Assembly (NCBI GenBank): GCA_902729315.2
Contig: LR746266.1
Coordinates: forward strand, 3,792,759-3,856,758
Reading direction: 5' to 3'
Origin: Spirodela intermedia
Lineage: Eukaryota > Streptophyta > Magnoliopsida > Alismatales > Araceae
Length of the DNA: 64,000 bases
Position 1 is the first letter of the stretch. Every line of letters starts with the position of its first letter. Below are positions 22,901-35,800 of the stretch, one piece after another. The position numbers and the translations under genes are program-made. The notes beneath the pieces were generated by a model. It had not been told where the DNA came from, did not search any database, and saw only the letters and a list, made by a program, of their open reading frames with translations.

Positions 22901-25900
22901 CAGCACCTGCCAAAAACTTTCAATACTTCCGATGATTTAAGCAGAGGCCACCATGTCCACACTAGAGAATCAATGGAGAAACCTCATATGACAATCCCCT
23001 CTGCAAGAGCTGAGGTACCACCACCCACTTCTCCTAACCGCTTTTTGATTTCATCATCTCGCTTCTCTGGAGCTGAAATAATTATAGTGAACTAGGCCCC
23101 TTCAGAAAGTTAGCTGGATCTTTGATTTGGTTGGTAAATATAACTAAATTTGAGTCAATTAGATGTCTTTTAGGTTTATTGTTTAATGTGTACATCTGCC
23201 ACGATTATATGTGGCTTGCCTTGCTCAGGTTCATACTGTTATCCCCGATTGTTGTAATTGGGTATTGGAAGAAGGATGAGAAGAGGGGAAGATAGGGTGC
23301 AACTTGCCAGTACTGGTCATGATATTAGAATGGATAGAAGCAAAAAATCTGAATTAGGCGCTAGAAACTAGATTTTGTGTGTGACTGCTAAATACTCAAA
23401 AGAAAATGTCAATTTCCCGATTTACAGGGTGAGGATTCTCTTATACATGAAATTGGATTTAGTTTTGCGTTTTGATTTTTCTCAGTTAACAATGTACCTA
23501 CCTTGACACTTTCTTAGAAAGGTTGGAACTTGTCCTCTGCTTCAGGTGTTGTTGCTACTGGTAGTTCTGCTTCTTCTTCTTTTTTTCATCATTGGCTTCT
23601 TCTACACCTCATCTTTGTTCTTCTGATTCTCATCATCCACTGTCTTAGTTCTCCCTTCTCTCCATCTCATTCTCTGCCTTTTTTCTCTCTGATCGTTCAT
23701 ATTCTCCCTTTATCATCCTGTCCTTATTTGCTTGCGTTTTTCCTCAATGGTTCAACCGAGTGAAACGCAGTAAAATTGTGCAAAGTTGGCCTGGATGGTT
23801 CTGACAAATACGTGGCAATGTTTGACCAGATTCAACGTTACAGAATTTTAGAGTAAAGTCATTGATTGATTGATAATTATATTGCCCTAAGTGATCCCCA
23901 TACGGCGGCAGGAATTTCCGACGATGATTTCTTCCTCTCTTTCTTTTTCACTGGAACTAAGTTTGCTGCTTCTGTGCTTTAGGTGTAGCAATATAAGTAA
24001 AACTTTTCAATGTTCTTCATGAATTTCAGGTTTTTTTTATAATTTCACATTCTGTTACTCAGCTGTTTTGCTCTTTTCCTGATTCACACTGAAACGAAGT
24101 CTTTTGATTTCTGTAGAATATCGCACGGTGCTCCAGGTTTAGTCCTGACGGGCGTTTTGTTGCAACTGGCAGTGCTGATACATCAATCAAACTCTTTGAG
24201 GTCATCTATGCGTCTGAAATCCCACTTTGTTTGTGCATAGTTCTTGATCTTGACTTTTTATTTATTGTAGGTTTCAAAAATCAAACAATTGATGCTTCCA
24301 GAGTCTCGTGATGGACCTATCCGACCTGTTATCCGGACTCTTTATGATCATGCTCAGGTAGCTTTATTCGTCAAACTTTCGTAAGATTTACTGTTCTGAC
24401 TTTTTTAGGAATGGCTTTTTTGAGGTGCTACCAATGTCAGGATTTGTCTTTTCTTTATCGCTTCAATATCCTAGACCAGTACGGCAAAGAAGATCTCTTT
24501 TCTTTGTCAAATGTCTGCTGATTTCGCAGAAGTAAGAGACCTGCCATCAAATAGCATTTATGTTTTCACCAACGTGGAGTGTCAGTATTGATGATCATCT
24601 AGGGAAAATTTCCTAAGATACCGTGTCCTCTCAATTTTGCTCATAAAATTTGCTATCTTGGCGTATATTTTTCAAATTTCAAGGACCAGTACGTATTAGC
24701 TATAACTAAAGTACCTAATGGAAGGCTTGTATGGTTGGAGATCAGTTTCAATCTTTTTGTCCATTGACTGCTCTATTTCTTCTTGGGGTACTGATCATGC
24801 ATCTTGTGGCCGCAGGTAGCACACTAGTTTATGCTAGGCATGACGTCGTTTACCTTCATTGCCCATGGATGTCAGCACCTCCATTGTTCTCCTGGCAATC
24901 CTTCCTTGTTATCCCATGGCAAGGTTGATCTGGATCAGGGTTCAAAGGCGGGGTAGAAAGTGTTTTTACAAAATGCTCGATATGATATTGTGTTTAAAGT
25001 TTGTATTCGAAGTATTAAATAAATTTGAATGTAAGAACCATTTAATGTTGATGCCATGACGGAAATTATGTTGATATGTCAATTAATGGGCGTTTTTCTC
25101 GTTCAATTAATGGGACAAGTATGCTTTTGTATTTGTATGATATATATTACAGTTAATGTTGTCAATTTTTTAAATAAGATGCACCTCTTTACACAGCCTT
25201 TATTTGATTGTTCCCTGCGTCTTTCAGGCTATCAATGACCTGGATTTTCATCCTCAAAACAACATTCTGATATCTGGATCCAAAGATCACACAATCAAGT
25301 ATGTGTCACTATATGAATAACGTTTTATAGTTTCCTTCCTAGGCAGGGGAATAGTTTGAAGTTATTGCTTCTGTTTATTGGTCGATTAATCTAATTCTGA
25401 GTTTAGTGCTAGTTCTGTAATCATATTATTTTTGAAGCTTGTCTCATCTTTCACTCTCCATGTTACAAAAGCTCTCAACTCGTGTCTTTATGAAACTTTA
25501 TTTACTTTTTCTATCAGTTTGGTAGTCGTGTGTGATAATAAATAAATAAATAATAATGATCACAGTGTATTTTAAGAAAAGCATTTTACATGCAAATGTT
25601 CTGATTCTCACCAGCGCTTTCTAGATTGTAATTTTGACGTCATAAGCTCCCTTAAACCTAGGGCAATGGAGGTCATGGTCTGAAATCCTCTGCATAAACC
25701 TAGGATTTGGGCAGCTCTAGAATTCTTGATATCACTCATCCTTCCGCGGAAGTTATTCATTGGAACTGATACTTAAAAGGGTAGTTGAATCGTTCTCTTG
25801 TGCATTATTGTCATACTTTGACAATTAGTCTTGTGAATTGTTAGGTTGGTCTCATATTTTGGTTAGTATAAAAGCAAATTTGTGGTCTCAAAGACAATCC

Positions 25901-28900
25901 AAATTCACCCATAGCCTACTGACTTCATACTGGATAGCCAAAGAAATTTAACGTGATATCAGCATTCTAGAGCTGGCAAAGCTCAATGTTGCTCTGCATA
26001 TGACTGAGCTTGCTAGAACAACTCTCGCATTAGTTAACATACAGGTAAGCTTGTTGTCGAAAAGATAAGCTTTATCCTGTTATCACCAATTGATTTGAGT
26101 TGGATCGCCCAATATCCTTAACAAGGTTTTATTATCATCACAGCGGCTTTTCACAAAAGTATTTTTTTCAAGTTACTGTTGAAGAATATTCCTGTTGTTG
26201 CCATATCAATATGCATGTCATAGATCCTCATTAGGTCTTTCATCTTCATTGTTTCATTTATAAAAACTAAATCTCCATCTTCAAAGAAGCATTTATGGTG
26301 TTTTTCATTTCCATTCTCGTACCCAATGGTCAGGTAAATACATTCTCACATCAAATTTCATGATTGGCCAAATCACGTGAGAATACACATAAATCACGCC
26401 AAACCCTCGCATCATGTCAGAAGACTTTATTGTTGGGGAGCCTATTGATCTCTCCCTGCAGATGAGACTCTGATCCCTAGCATCATAGAATTGAACCAGA
26501 TTGGGACCTCTAAATGAAATCGAGTCGTATATACCTGACATATTATTATTTTGGAATTCTGAGTTGAGAAGGATAAGCTTTGAATTGTGCTGTAGACTTC
26601 TCTCTGGAGCAAGAAATTTTACTAAGCTTGTAATAATGTCTGTGAACACATTATTTCACACTATTGCGCATGCTGCATTGTTTTTTGACATAACCTGGTA
26701 CGATTGAATGAGTTCTCACATGCTGGATATTTACTAGCCTAGTCAAAAGATGCCCACCTCTGTGCCGTATTTTGTCTGATATTTTCTCTGTTTGTCTCCT
26801 CGTGTGACAAGTTGACCCGTGTTAGATAAAAAAGAAGGAATTCTTAGAAATTCTGGTATATGATGGTCTGCAATAAGTAATTGAAAAGAGAGATAATTTT
26901 TAATTTTCTATGCTTTTCAGGTTCTTTGATTTTTCCAAAACAGTTGCAAGGAGAGCTTTTAGAGTTATTCAGGTTATGCAAGCACCTGTTACTTACTGCC
27001 AGTGATAGAATTTGTTTCTTTCTACTTGATGGCGTTTCTTTAACTTTCACTCAATTCAAGCAGGATACCCACAATGTGAGGTCTGTGTCATTCCATCCTT
27101 CTGGTGAATTTTTACTGGCAGGTATTTTCTCACTAGGTTTGCAAGTTTGACTTTTCATAATACATTTGGATACATCGGACATTTTCGCTATTGATTTTAG
27201 TTATCTTGATTCTGGAAGGACGAAGTCATGCGACAATCATTTATCTACTTGCCTCCTTTAGAAACCATTCATCATTATCCACCATTGAATCTAAATGCTA
27301 AGTCCCAAAATCCTCTTGGACCTACCTTTTTTCGTGCTCTTGTGTGTATTTTCATGCTTATTTCAATCAAGAGCTGCAATTGAACGAGGTAGTATTATCA
27401 ACAATTTATATATAATATATAGATTTTGGGACTTTGAATACCAGCCTTCGTGCTTGTGGAGGAATGCCCTGTTTTCTTACAAGCAGCTCCAGCTCGTCAT
27501 GGGGTTATCTGTCAGATCGAGCATGGGATCCAAAAACATATTTTTCATCCCTCACATGTTAAGGGTGAGTAACTAAGCACTTCAAGGGTGACTAAGGGCA
27601 GTTGGGAAACTAGATGAGAGAGTCCAAAAGGATCATTAGAGATGGGCTGATTGGTGATTATCTCGTCTTTGAATTCAACAACCGAGTGGAGTTTGCTGAT
27701 TATTTGTCATCTACCAAATTGGAAATGGGCGGCTAAACTGATGGCATGGTGGTATCAAAACATCTAGTTGAATGCCTGAAATATGAGTCTCTTGGTAAGT
27801 TTACTAATCTGGAGTTAAGCGTTTTTTTTTATGATTATTACGCCAAGTATGGTGATGAAATTCTAGGTAGTGCTTCTTGTGCTGGTAGATTTATTTACCT
27901 TCTCGAATGCATTTGAATAATTTATATGAGTATCATGACAATATATTACTAACCTCAGTGGCTCGTAGTCAGCCTTATCACCTTAGCAAACACCTTGGTA
28001 GCCTTGATGGCTTTGATGAAAACGAGGAGGGGGGCCCCCAGCTGCTAACCAAAAAAAGAAACTTGATATTCTTTGAAATTCCTGACTGGCTCCCAGCCTA
28101 AGGAAACGAAGTAGATGCCGCTTGTCAGTTCTGAATTCGATTCAAATCTTTTTATTGCAATTGATATTACAGGTACAGACCATCCCATCCCCCATCTGTA
28201 TGATATCAATACCTTCCAGTGTTACCTGTCTGCCGACATGAAAGACTTGGGTTCCAATGCTGTCATCAACCAGGTGCGTTAGTTGGTTTATCTGAAAATT
28301 TGGCCTCTACAAGATTTGGTTGACCATGGACTTTCATGTCTCTCCTCTCTCCTTTTTTTGTAGGTGAGATACTCGAACTCGGGGGCACTGTATGTGACAG
28401 CATCCAAAGATGGTGCTATTCGAGTGTGGGACGGGGTGACTGCTCAATGTGTGCGCACCATTACTCAGGCACATCGCTTGTCTGAGTCCACTAGTGCAAG
28501 GTTCACGAAAGATGGAAGGTAAAAGATGTCATGAGTCAAACTCTGTTGCAGCATACTTTGTATTTATGTAGTGATTTATTTCTGTAAGTGGGTAGTAACA
28601 TGTGCTCACTAAATACCATAAGGAGTAAGGCATGCGGATGTAAGTGTTCTGTGAAACTTTCAAAGTTTTCCTGCAGAACAACTACATTCTACACCAAGGT
28701 GGTGTAGGCCATGCAGTTGACTGGAACTCCCAAGATGACTAAGTCAACTCAGAGAAAACATTAACATCTAGGATTTGTGTGGCTATTTTTCTTTTTTTTC
28801 TGAATGATTTCACATTCAAATTGATCCTTTAAATCACCCTGTCTATGACTTGAATCAACAGGTTCATCCTTTCTTGTGGGAAGGATTCTGCCATAAAGCT

Positions 28901-29558
28901 GTGGGAAGTGACTTCAGGTAGGCTTGTCAAGCAGTACCTTGGCGCAGTTCACACACAGCTGCTTTGCCAGGTTGGTTGACCTTCATCAATCTGCTTCCTA
29001 CACAGGGCATCTCTTCACAGTGATTTTCTGTGTCATCCTTCATTTAATCTCTAACTATGCAATGTAAGAGTAGCCAAGAAGTTTCTCTCCAGGGGAAATA
29101 CCCCTTTTTTTTTCCTCCCACAATCCACTGGGATTGTTGGGATTTTGGTTAACTCCCTGGCAAACCCCAGATCAATGGGGTATGACTTCATGATGATTAT
29201 AAGTCTACATAATTTCTTTGACATATTATTCACCTTGGGAATCTTCTCTGTCACTGCAGGCCGTTTTCAATGAGACTGAAGAATTTGTGCTCTCGGTGGA
29301 TGAAGTAAAAAATGAGGTCACTCCGGCCATACCTTACATTAAATTCCTGATTCTTGGAGTGTTCAATGTCATTCCCTGAATGGAATGGGGGTGCCCAAAT
29401 GGCAGGTTGTGGTCTGGGACGCATTATCTTCAGAGAGGGTGGCGAGATGGCCATCCAACCATGTGGGAGCCCCAAGGTGGATTGAACACTCCCCAACTGA
29501 GGCGGCCTTCATCACCTGTGGAGGTGACAGATCCATCAGATTTTGGAAGGAAGTATGA
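19728..29558 (+). CDS. CSTF50: Cleavage stimulation factor subunit 50 (WD40)
   Basis: Fourteen coding exons: 19728-19826, 19954-20040, 20152-20276, 21457-21529, 24117-24200, 24271-24357, 25228-25298, 26921-26972, 27064-27121, 28173-28273, 28364-28518, 28862-28970, 29260-29316, 29406-29558; 436 aa (Arabidopsis CstF50 is about 430). CstF50 is the WD40 subunit of the nuclear cleavage stimulation factor, which acts in pre-mRNA 3' processing. The N-terminal dimerisation helix reads LDQALQEGKLLRQIDALIVA, followed by SATMTPLSS. WD repeats start at about residue 125 (EHKNIARCSRFSPDGRFVAT) and continue to the last one ending in GGDRSIRFWKEV. Typical elements include NDLDFHP, VRSVSFHPSGEFLLAG, SKDGAIRVWDG and SCGKDSAIKLWEV. 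The 73-base exon 4 was placed by frame and family match (SKNFPKHDTRHISEHK). Introns range from about 70 bases to 2.6 kb (21530-24116). Confidence 0.95.
19903..19949 (+). repeat. (CT)n microsatellite forming the CstF50 intron 1 polypyrimidine tract
   Basis: About 23 CT units run directly into the acceptor CGCAG at 19949-19953. The repeat makes up more than a third of the 127-base intron 1 and serves as its polypyrimidine tract. Confidence 0.95.
21530..24116 (+). other. Large intron 4 of CstF50
   Basis: This 2.6 kb AT-rich intron has no gene I can recognise. An 18-base copy of the end of exon 4 occurs at 21658-21675. The open frames at 21456-21782 and 23530-23763 look fortuitous; the latter is a pyrimidine-rich Leu/Ser run. 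Confidence 0.6.
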
Positions 29559-30154
29559 GACCTCTGTTCTTCATCATGAACTTTGTTTAGCTAACAGAAA
29601 ATTGTTTTTTTTTTTATGGAAAGCTTTGACTTTACTTGTCCTAATGTATCATCCAAGAGAAACCTTATGAGGAATTGGGGAATACCCAGATCCAAAACAC
29701 TGAAGAATCATTTCAAACGGTGGACTTGATTACAAGATTTTTAGGCAACCAATGTGGTGATTATGCGTTGTCATCTAGAGAGAATGTCTGGTCTTAAATG
29801 TATATTGAAATTAATATGAAGGGTAATTAGTTTTAGATATGATGTTCACAGAATTTGCATCAAATATTTTAGAAATTACTCTAAAACGTTCCCACAAAAA
29901 AAATTATCTCAATACTGCCCATGTCATGTTAAATATTTACTTTTTTTCTAAGAAAATTATAGTTCAACTTCGAATGGCATCACCATGCATTTGTCTCCAA
30001 CATTGCAACGAGAAGAGATATTAACTGCAATCTCCAATACACCATTCCATCATTATACCACTGTTAAAGAAAGAGCGAAAAAAAAAAATGCAAGCTGAGA
30101 AAATTGGATTCCTCAAAATCGATCCAATCACCGTCATTATAGAACTCTCCAGCC
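29559..30154. other. Convergent spacer between CstF50 and the C9orf85-like gene
   Basis: About 600 AT-rich bases lie between two converging stop codons and should hold both 3' UTRs. Nothing else was recognised. Confidence 0.55.
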
Positions 30155-31949
30155 TCAGCTGCATATCAAGCCATCGTTGTCATCATCAAGGTCAATCGCT
30201 TGCGCCGCATACTCATCGATGGATTTAGCTGGGAACAGATCTCCCTCCCTGCTCCTGTCAGCGATCTTTGGGTTTTCACTGTTCTTGCTACTAGCACTGC
30301 CTTTACTCATCTGTTAAGAAATGATGCTTAATTTAGCCCAACAAGAAGTACTGAAATTTCTATAGGATGTCAACAATACTCTTCTATTCATCAATCTCAG
30401 AAAATATAATCCAATATATGTATATATACATACACATTGCCTACGTACAGCTTGTGTCATTGAGTGTTATTTTTAGTTGTGCTCAAGGGCCTTTGAGCCC
30501 ATCTGAACCCATATGCATTTTTTTCATCTATCCAACTAGTAAAAAAGAAGGTTTGGCGAGAAAAAAACATCCCCTATTATCTATTTTTTAACCAAGGAAT
30601 AAACAATATAGCTCTCCGTTATGCCCTTCAAAAGACAGAAGCATAACGTTTCCTAATTCTCCTAAAAATAGGACACCGGTTGAAATAAAATACCTCCTTC
30701 TGGCCATAGTTTCATAAAAAATTCAAAAGCCATCTGAAGTCAACTGTTACCCAACAAAGAAGATTTAAGTCGACCGCAGATAACTGCACTCCATATAATC
30801 TCTCAAAATGAGAAAATAGCAAATAAAATGGACAATCATAGTAGTTCTGAATCATTCCAAGGTGCATAGAAATCCTACATGATCATGCCCACCGTAGAAA
30901 ACTAAAAGTTCAAGCGAGAACGGAAAAAATCTTACTGCGCGTAGAAGGGTCCTCCTATCCCTTTCACGAGCATGCTTAAGAGCCTGTACACAAGAACCAG
31001 CGACATTTAAAAAACTCATCAACACAGAGCAGGATTGACTAAGTTTTTCGTGTTCTGACGCAAATTCTACCTCTTCGACTTGTTTCCGTTCTGCCTCTAC
31101 TTCCGAGATATCTCTGTAAGTCAGTCATGATAGATCAAAGTTTAGAACAATCAGTGATCAATCTTTGGCCAAGGAAAACTAGAACAGTCATATGTTTATG
31201 GAAATAAGATAGGGCAGATGAAACCTTCCAATAATACGATCCGTTCTACAGCAACACTTGGCGCACACCCCATGTTCTTTGGCGCAACCTTTGCAGTTGG
31301 AAGGTTGATAATTCATCGATTTAGTCAACGAAACAGGATGCCCATTTCATTTTCCATAAGAAAACTTCGAGAGGAGGGAGGAGGCAAAGGACAGAGAGAC
31401 CAACTGGTGCAGAGGTTGTGGTAGGCCTGCCGGACAGCACGCTTCGAGCACTTCTGACTGAGAGAAGACAAATCCAGGAACACAGCATATCGGGATTACT
31501 CGAATGTTGAAGAAGACTACAAGGAGAGAGAATAGAACAATGTGAGAAGAACCAGTACCACTTGGCCGGCTCGATCAGAGGCTTATACTTCCCGTATCTG
31601 CAAGAAACGAAGCCAAATCAGAGAATAAAATGGTTAAAACCAAAAAACCCCTGAAACCCTATACTGGGAGGACGAGACGAACTTGCGCTTCCAGTCTATC
31701 TGATCCTTGCAGCGGCCGCACACGCCTGTGATGTCCGAGTACGGCCGGAACTTGCCCCCGACTTCCTGCACATCGATTTTCTCGGTATTCTCACTATCTC
31801 TCATGCGAAGATACCAAGAAGCGATGAAACCACCACGATGGGATGGGGTTGAAGGAAGCTGCCCTCACCGTTTCGTTCTTCGTGTTCCCAGCGTGGGGCT
31901 TCCACGCGACCTTGTTCTGGTGCTTTGGAGGTCCCTGTCGGATCGACAT
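30155..31949 (-). CDS. C9orf85 family Cys-rich protein
   Basis: Eight small coding exons in transcript order: 31949-31869, 31765-31683, 31597-31559, 31457-31405, 31288-31225, 31113-31071, 30983-30936, 30310-30155; 188 aa. The family is conserved from plants to human (C9orf85) and has no settled function. The start MSIRQGPPKHQNKVAWKPHAG matches the family KHQN N-terminus. Four CxxC pairs suggest a metal-binding core: C43/C46, C68/C71, C84/C87 and C94/C97 (followed by CC). The middle ends in an acidic/basic helix (ISEVEAERKQVEE, HARERDRRTLLRA), and the C-terminus is acidic (DLDDDND). The exon 3/4 join was fixed by frame: TG plus T gives the Cys of AKCQKCSKRAV. A longer open frame (31801-32064, minus) overlaps exon 1 in another frame and is a shadow. 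Confidence 0.88.
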
Positions 31950-32804
31950 CTCCTCTCCCCCTCTCTCGCTCTCTCTCTGGCGGCGGCAATGTCCGATGGT
32001 TAGGAACCCTCACCAGTGCGCGCCGCTCGTTCGTCTGTACAAAAAAAAAGCAATTTTTCCCCAAAAGACAGAATTTTCGCCGCGTCGACGCGAGTTTAGG
32101 TCAGGGCCTCCAGCCGAAAAGATCAATCTTTTTCGTGGGTCTCATCTCAGATGGCAACTCTCGTAAATGCCCATATACATAGTGCAGGCTCAAAACGGAA
32201 TTATTATGACCTAACCCTATTGATAAAGCAATCCAATAATTCTATAGAAAAAAAAATCCCCAAAAATTTCTTCACAGCCAAGAGGGGAGGGGCCTCATCT
32301 CTAAACCCTCTTAGAGGGTTTTACACAGGATGCAGTATTTATATGACGATGTCAAAAACATATAGCAGCAGAATATACTTGAAGACATTTATGCTGCCTG
32401 CGTGTTCTAACAAAGACTTCCCCGGAAAAATCAGCCCGGAAAGGGAAAGGAAAAAAAAAATTGCATTGGTAGTAACTTACTGGCAAGTATTAGGTTTATC
32501 GACTCTTCAACTAAGTAAATAACATAAAGATTTTTTTCTGGGAAAACATATAATTTCTAAGCGTCAAATCTTGTTCAAAATCAACAGAGATGGTAAATGA
32601 TCAGGAATCTTATTATTTTCTTCCCTAAATGATCAGGATTGATGAACAAAGTGCATCTAATATGGATTGCAAGATTGCATCAGATCCCATTTTTAGATTC
32701 ATAACAAATTTTCTTGTTCAGGAAATGGGCAAAAAAAAAAAGGCTGATTCATGTGGGCATTTTCACGACCGAAGAAAATCTAATAAATAATCACGGAACA
32801 CATA
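31950..32804. other. Spacer between the C9orf85-like start and the SIK1 3' end
   Basis: Both genes lie on the minus strand. 31950-32130 is GC- and CT-rich and likely holds the leader and promoter of the C9orf85-like gene. The rest is AT-rich and should include the SIK1 3' UTR just below 32805. No further gene was recognised. Confidence 0.5.
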
Positions 32805-35800
32805 TTACAACCGCAGAATCGTACGAAGGGTATCACACAGATTCTGAATAGTCTGCCTCTCTTGCGCCGCTTGTAGATCTTGGAGCGGCATATCCTCGTA
32901 ACACCTGCATGATACGGCACGAGTGAACTTCCCTCCCCCTCTAGGGGGCAATGCCAGAGAGCAAGGGGAAGGAAAGCTTACGTTTGATGGTAGGCCAACG
33001 CCTGAGCGAGATTCATCAGCGTCGAGCTGGCGGCTAGCCTCTGTTGTACGCTCGCAGGAAGCGGAATCTACATAATTATAAGAAGAAGCAGGTAGACGAT
33101 GAGCTAGATGCGCATGCACAGCTTGGATTGTGATGAAATGAAAACGGTAGGTGCCGCCGGTGGACCTCGTTCTGGGCTTTGCGGGCTTTCTTTGCTTGCC
33201 CGTCACCATTGAACAGCTCCCTGACGGCTTCAAGTGCAGCACCGCCGCTTCTCCCCGGCGATCTGTCGCCCAGCACGTTGTCAGAGACCAAGGCCAGAGG
33301 AGAGACGTCTATCGCCCTCAGAAATGGTATTGGCACCGTGTTACCAGCGGCATAAATGGACCAGAGCTGTAGAAATCGAGGATAGCAGAGGGTGTAGAAC
33401 AATATTAGTAAGTTTGGCGCCATATGATTCCAAAAACTTGCTCAGATATTAGATGAGAAAGTGGAAGGTTACTTTATCCTGTACTGCAAAGGCTTTGCGA
33501 GACACAGTGACTTTCACTGTGCTGCCAACAACAGGCCCACCTCTAGAGGCGGAGTTGTTGCCATCTTCCCGCGACTGATGTGCCCCTTCTGCGTTTAGCT
33601 TACTCACTGGAGATCCAGGGGCTGTAGATTGAAGCCCCTTTGGTTCTTGGAAATCTAGGGTTTGATCAACGCCCTGCGGTCTTTGGGTGGCTTTCCTGGT
33701 TGTGACATCAGAACAGCATAGAAAGCGTTAGCTTAATGACGGTATCACCGCTATGAAAAGGCAGGGAGGCTTCCATTCGGAAAGGGATGGAAAATATGCA
33801 GAAGAGATGGTAACAAAAGCAGTAAAGGCGGCCTCAAGCAATTAAAGAACTAAAAGGTTTATAACCATTAGATGAGGACGAATAAGAACTGTAAGCAAGG
33901 AATAACCACTCACTGAAGCAACTAAAGCTCTACGGTGATACTGGGAGGCTATCCGAGTCCAAAAGGTTTACCACCATTCGAGAAGGACGATCTGCCTTTA
34001 AAGCAACATGAGGCGCTACACTTCCGATTTAACACGATGACACGCATAGGCTTCAGGCCTTCTGAACCTTCCTCTAGAAATCTCATTTTCAAACCCCATA
34101 CTCTGAGACCAACATCAAATGTTTCTGCCATACCTAAATAGTACTCGAAAACATGTAATCATTTTCTGCTGATTGTGGTCACTTTGATCCGGACTTACCA
34201 ATTTGGATCGAAGGGGAGGAACATTAGGACGAACCCTACAAAATCAGGAAAAATAAAATAAAAACTAGATGGAGAAAACCACACTCGATTCCCAACCCTG
34301 GTCAATGTCAGGATCGAAAAGGGGCCTGCCTACTGAAGTTGGAGACTGCAGGCCGTTCACTCTTGACCACTATTGGTTGAAGACAAAGACTGAAGCACGA
34401 ACAAAAGAACCTTAAAATATATGATACATATAGATGGAGAAAAATAACAAAAAAGCGAGGAAAAAATTAACTCATGTGGAACCATAAACTGCTGTTATTC
34501 CCCGCAAAAGTTACCCAATACTCACGGAAAAGGGTAAGGGCTGGGTGGGATGGGTGGGATGGGTGGGATGGGAGGGAAGGGAACAAAAGTGGAGGTTTTA
34601 ATAAACAGCCACCTACTTCGGAGCAGTCAACTGTTTATCTTTTTCATTATATACAATTATAAGTAAATCTCAATATTTTTTGTTCTATAGTTTTAGTCAC
34701 ATCGGCTTCTCCCTTTGGATTGGCTGACGCGACTGTTCTGATCTGATACTGATTTTGGCAATCCTTGCTAACAACTATTTACTTGACACAGACAAAGGTT
34801 TCATGAGTTGTTCTTCATTAACCATTATTTAACGGAATAAATCAAAAGACCCATCTACCATAGAATGGATACGCTCATTGATATAGCTCCTGGAACCTTC
34901 CAAAAAGTGATCTTGCTCTCAGCGTTAATTACACTCCTTTTGATCAATTATTTTAAGACCCATCTACCATCAATGCAGAGGTTTTCCCGATAAATTTCTC
35001 CCCCAGCCACGTTAAACAGGATAAATCTCTGTTGAAATAGTATTTCTGCTGAACTCACGTATTGAAAACGTGATTACTTGATCTTCTGTACTTAGAAGGG
35101 AGACAATTCATATTAAATCTATACGACATAAAAAACATTAACAGATTGTTTTCGGATTCGGGAAACAGCAACTTATTCTTTTATGCCAAATATTTTTCAA
35201 CTTCATATTAAATAGTAACTGTAAAGTGATACCCGCATTGTACCTCTAACTCGTAATGATATTGGTACCACTTCTAGAAACAATATCAATCCATAGTTGC
35301 CACCTCCAGAAATATGACGCATTATGACCAGATGCAAAATAAACCAACCTTACAGGTAGTCCTAATTAACTTTACAGTTACTACAATTAGGAATAAAAAC
35401 CTAGAGATTGCGTCAACAAGAGCATATTATGCATAAGCTAGATTAAGCTAGCAAACCACTCAGTATATTGCATACAGACAAAGTTAAGGGACAGGCTCAG
35501 ATGCTTAACAGACAGACAACCTACAAAAAGTAGTTACCTGAGACTCGTGATCTTATCTCCTGAATTGCTTACAGCATCATTGTTGGCGTCCACAGACGCC
35601 GGTAAAAGCCCTTCTGCATTATTGACGCTGGATGTTTCAGGACCAACCTCATTATCATTAGTGTGGGAGCGAACTATGACTGTTCCAAAATCACCTGAAA
35701 GAAAAGTAATTTTTAATGAGAATGAGATGCCTTCAACAATTTGTCATGTATAAACCAAAAGTAGTACATTAGGAGAGTACAATAAGAAGATGCATGCTAC

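Noticed and set aside
31801-32064. 87-aa minus-strand frame over the C9orf85-like exon 1
   Set aside because: It reads another frame than the family-matching start at 31949 (MSIRQGPPKHQNK), so it is a shadow.
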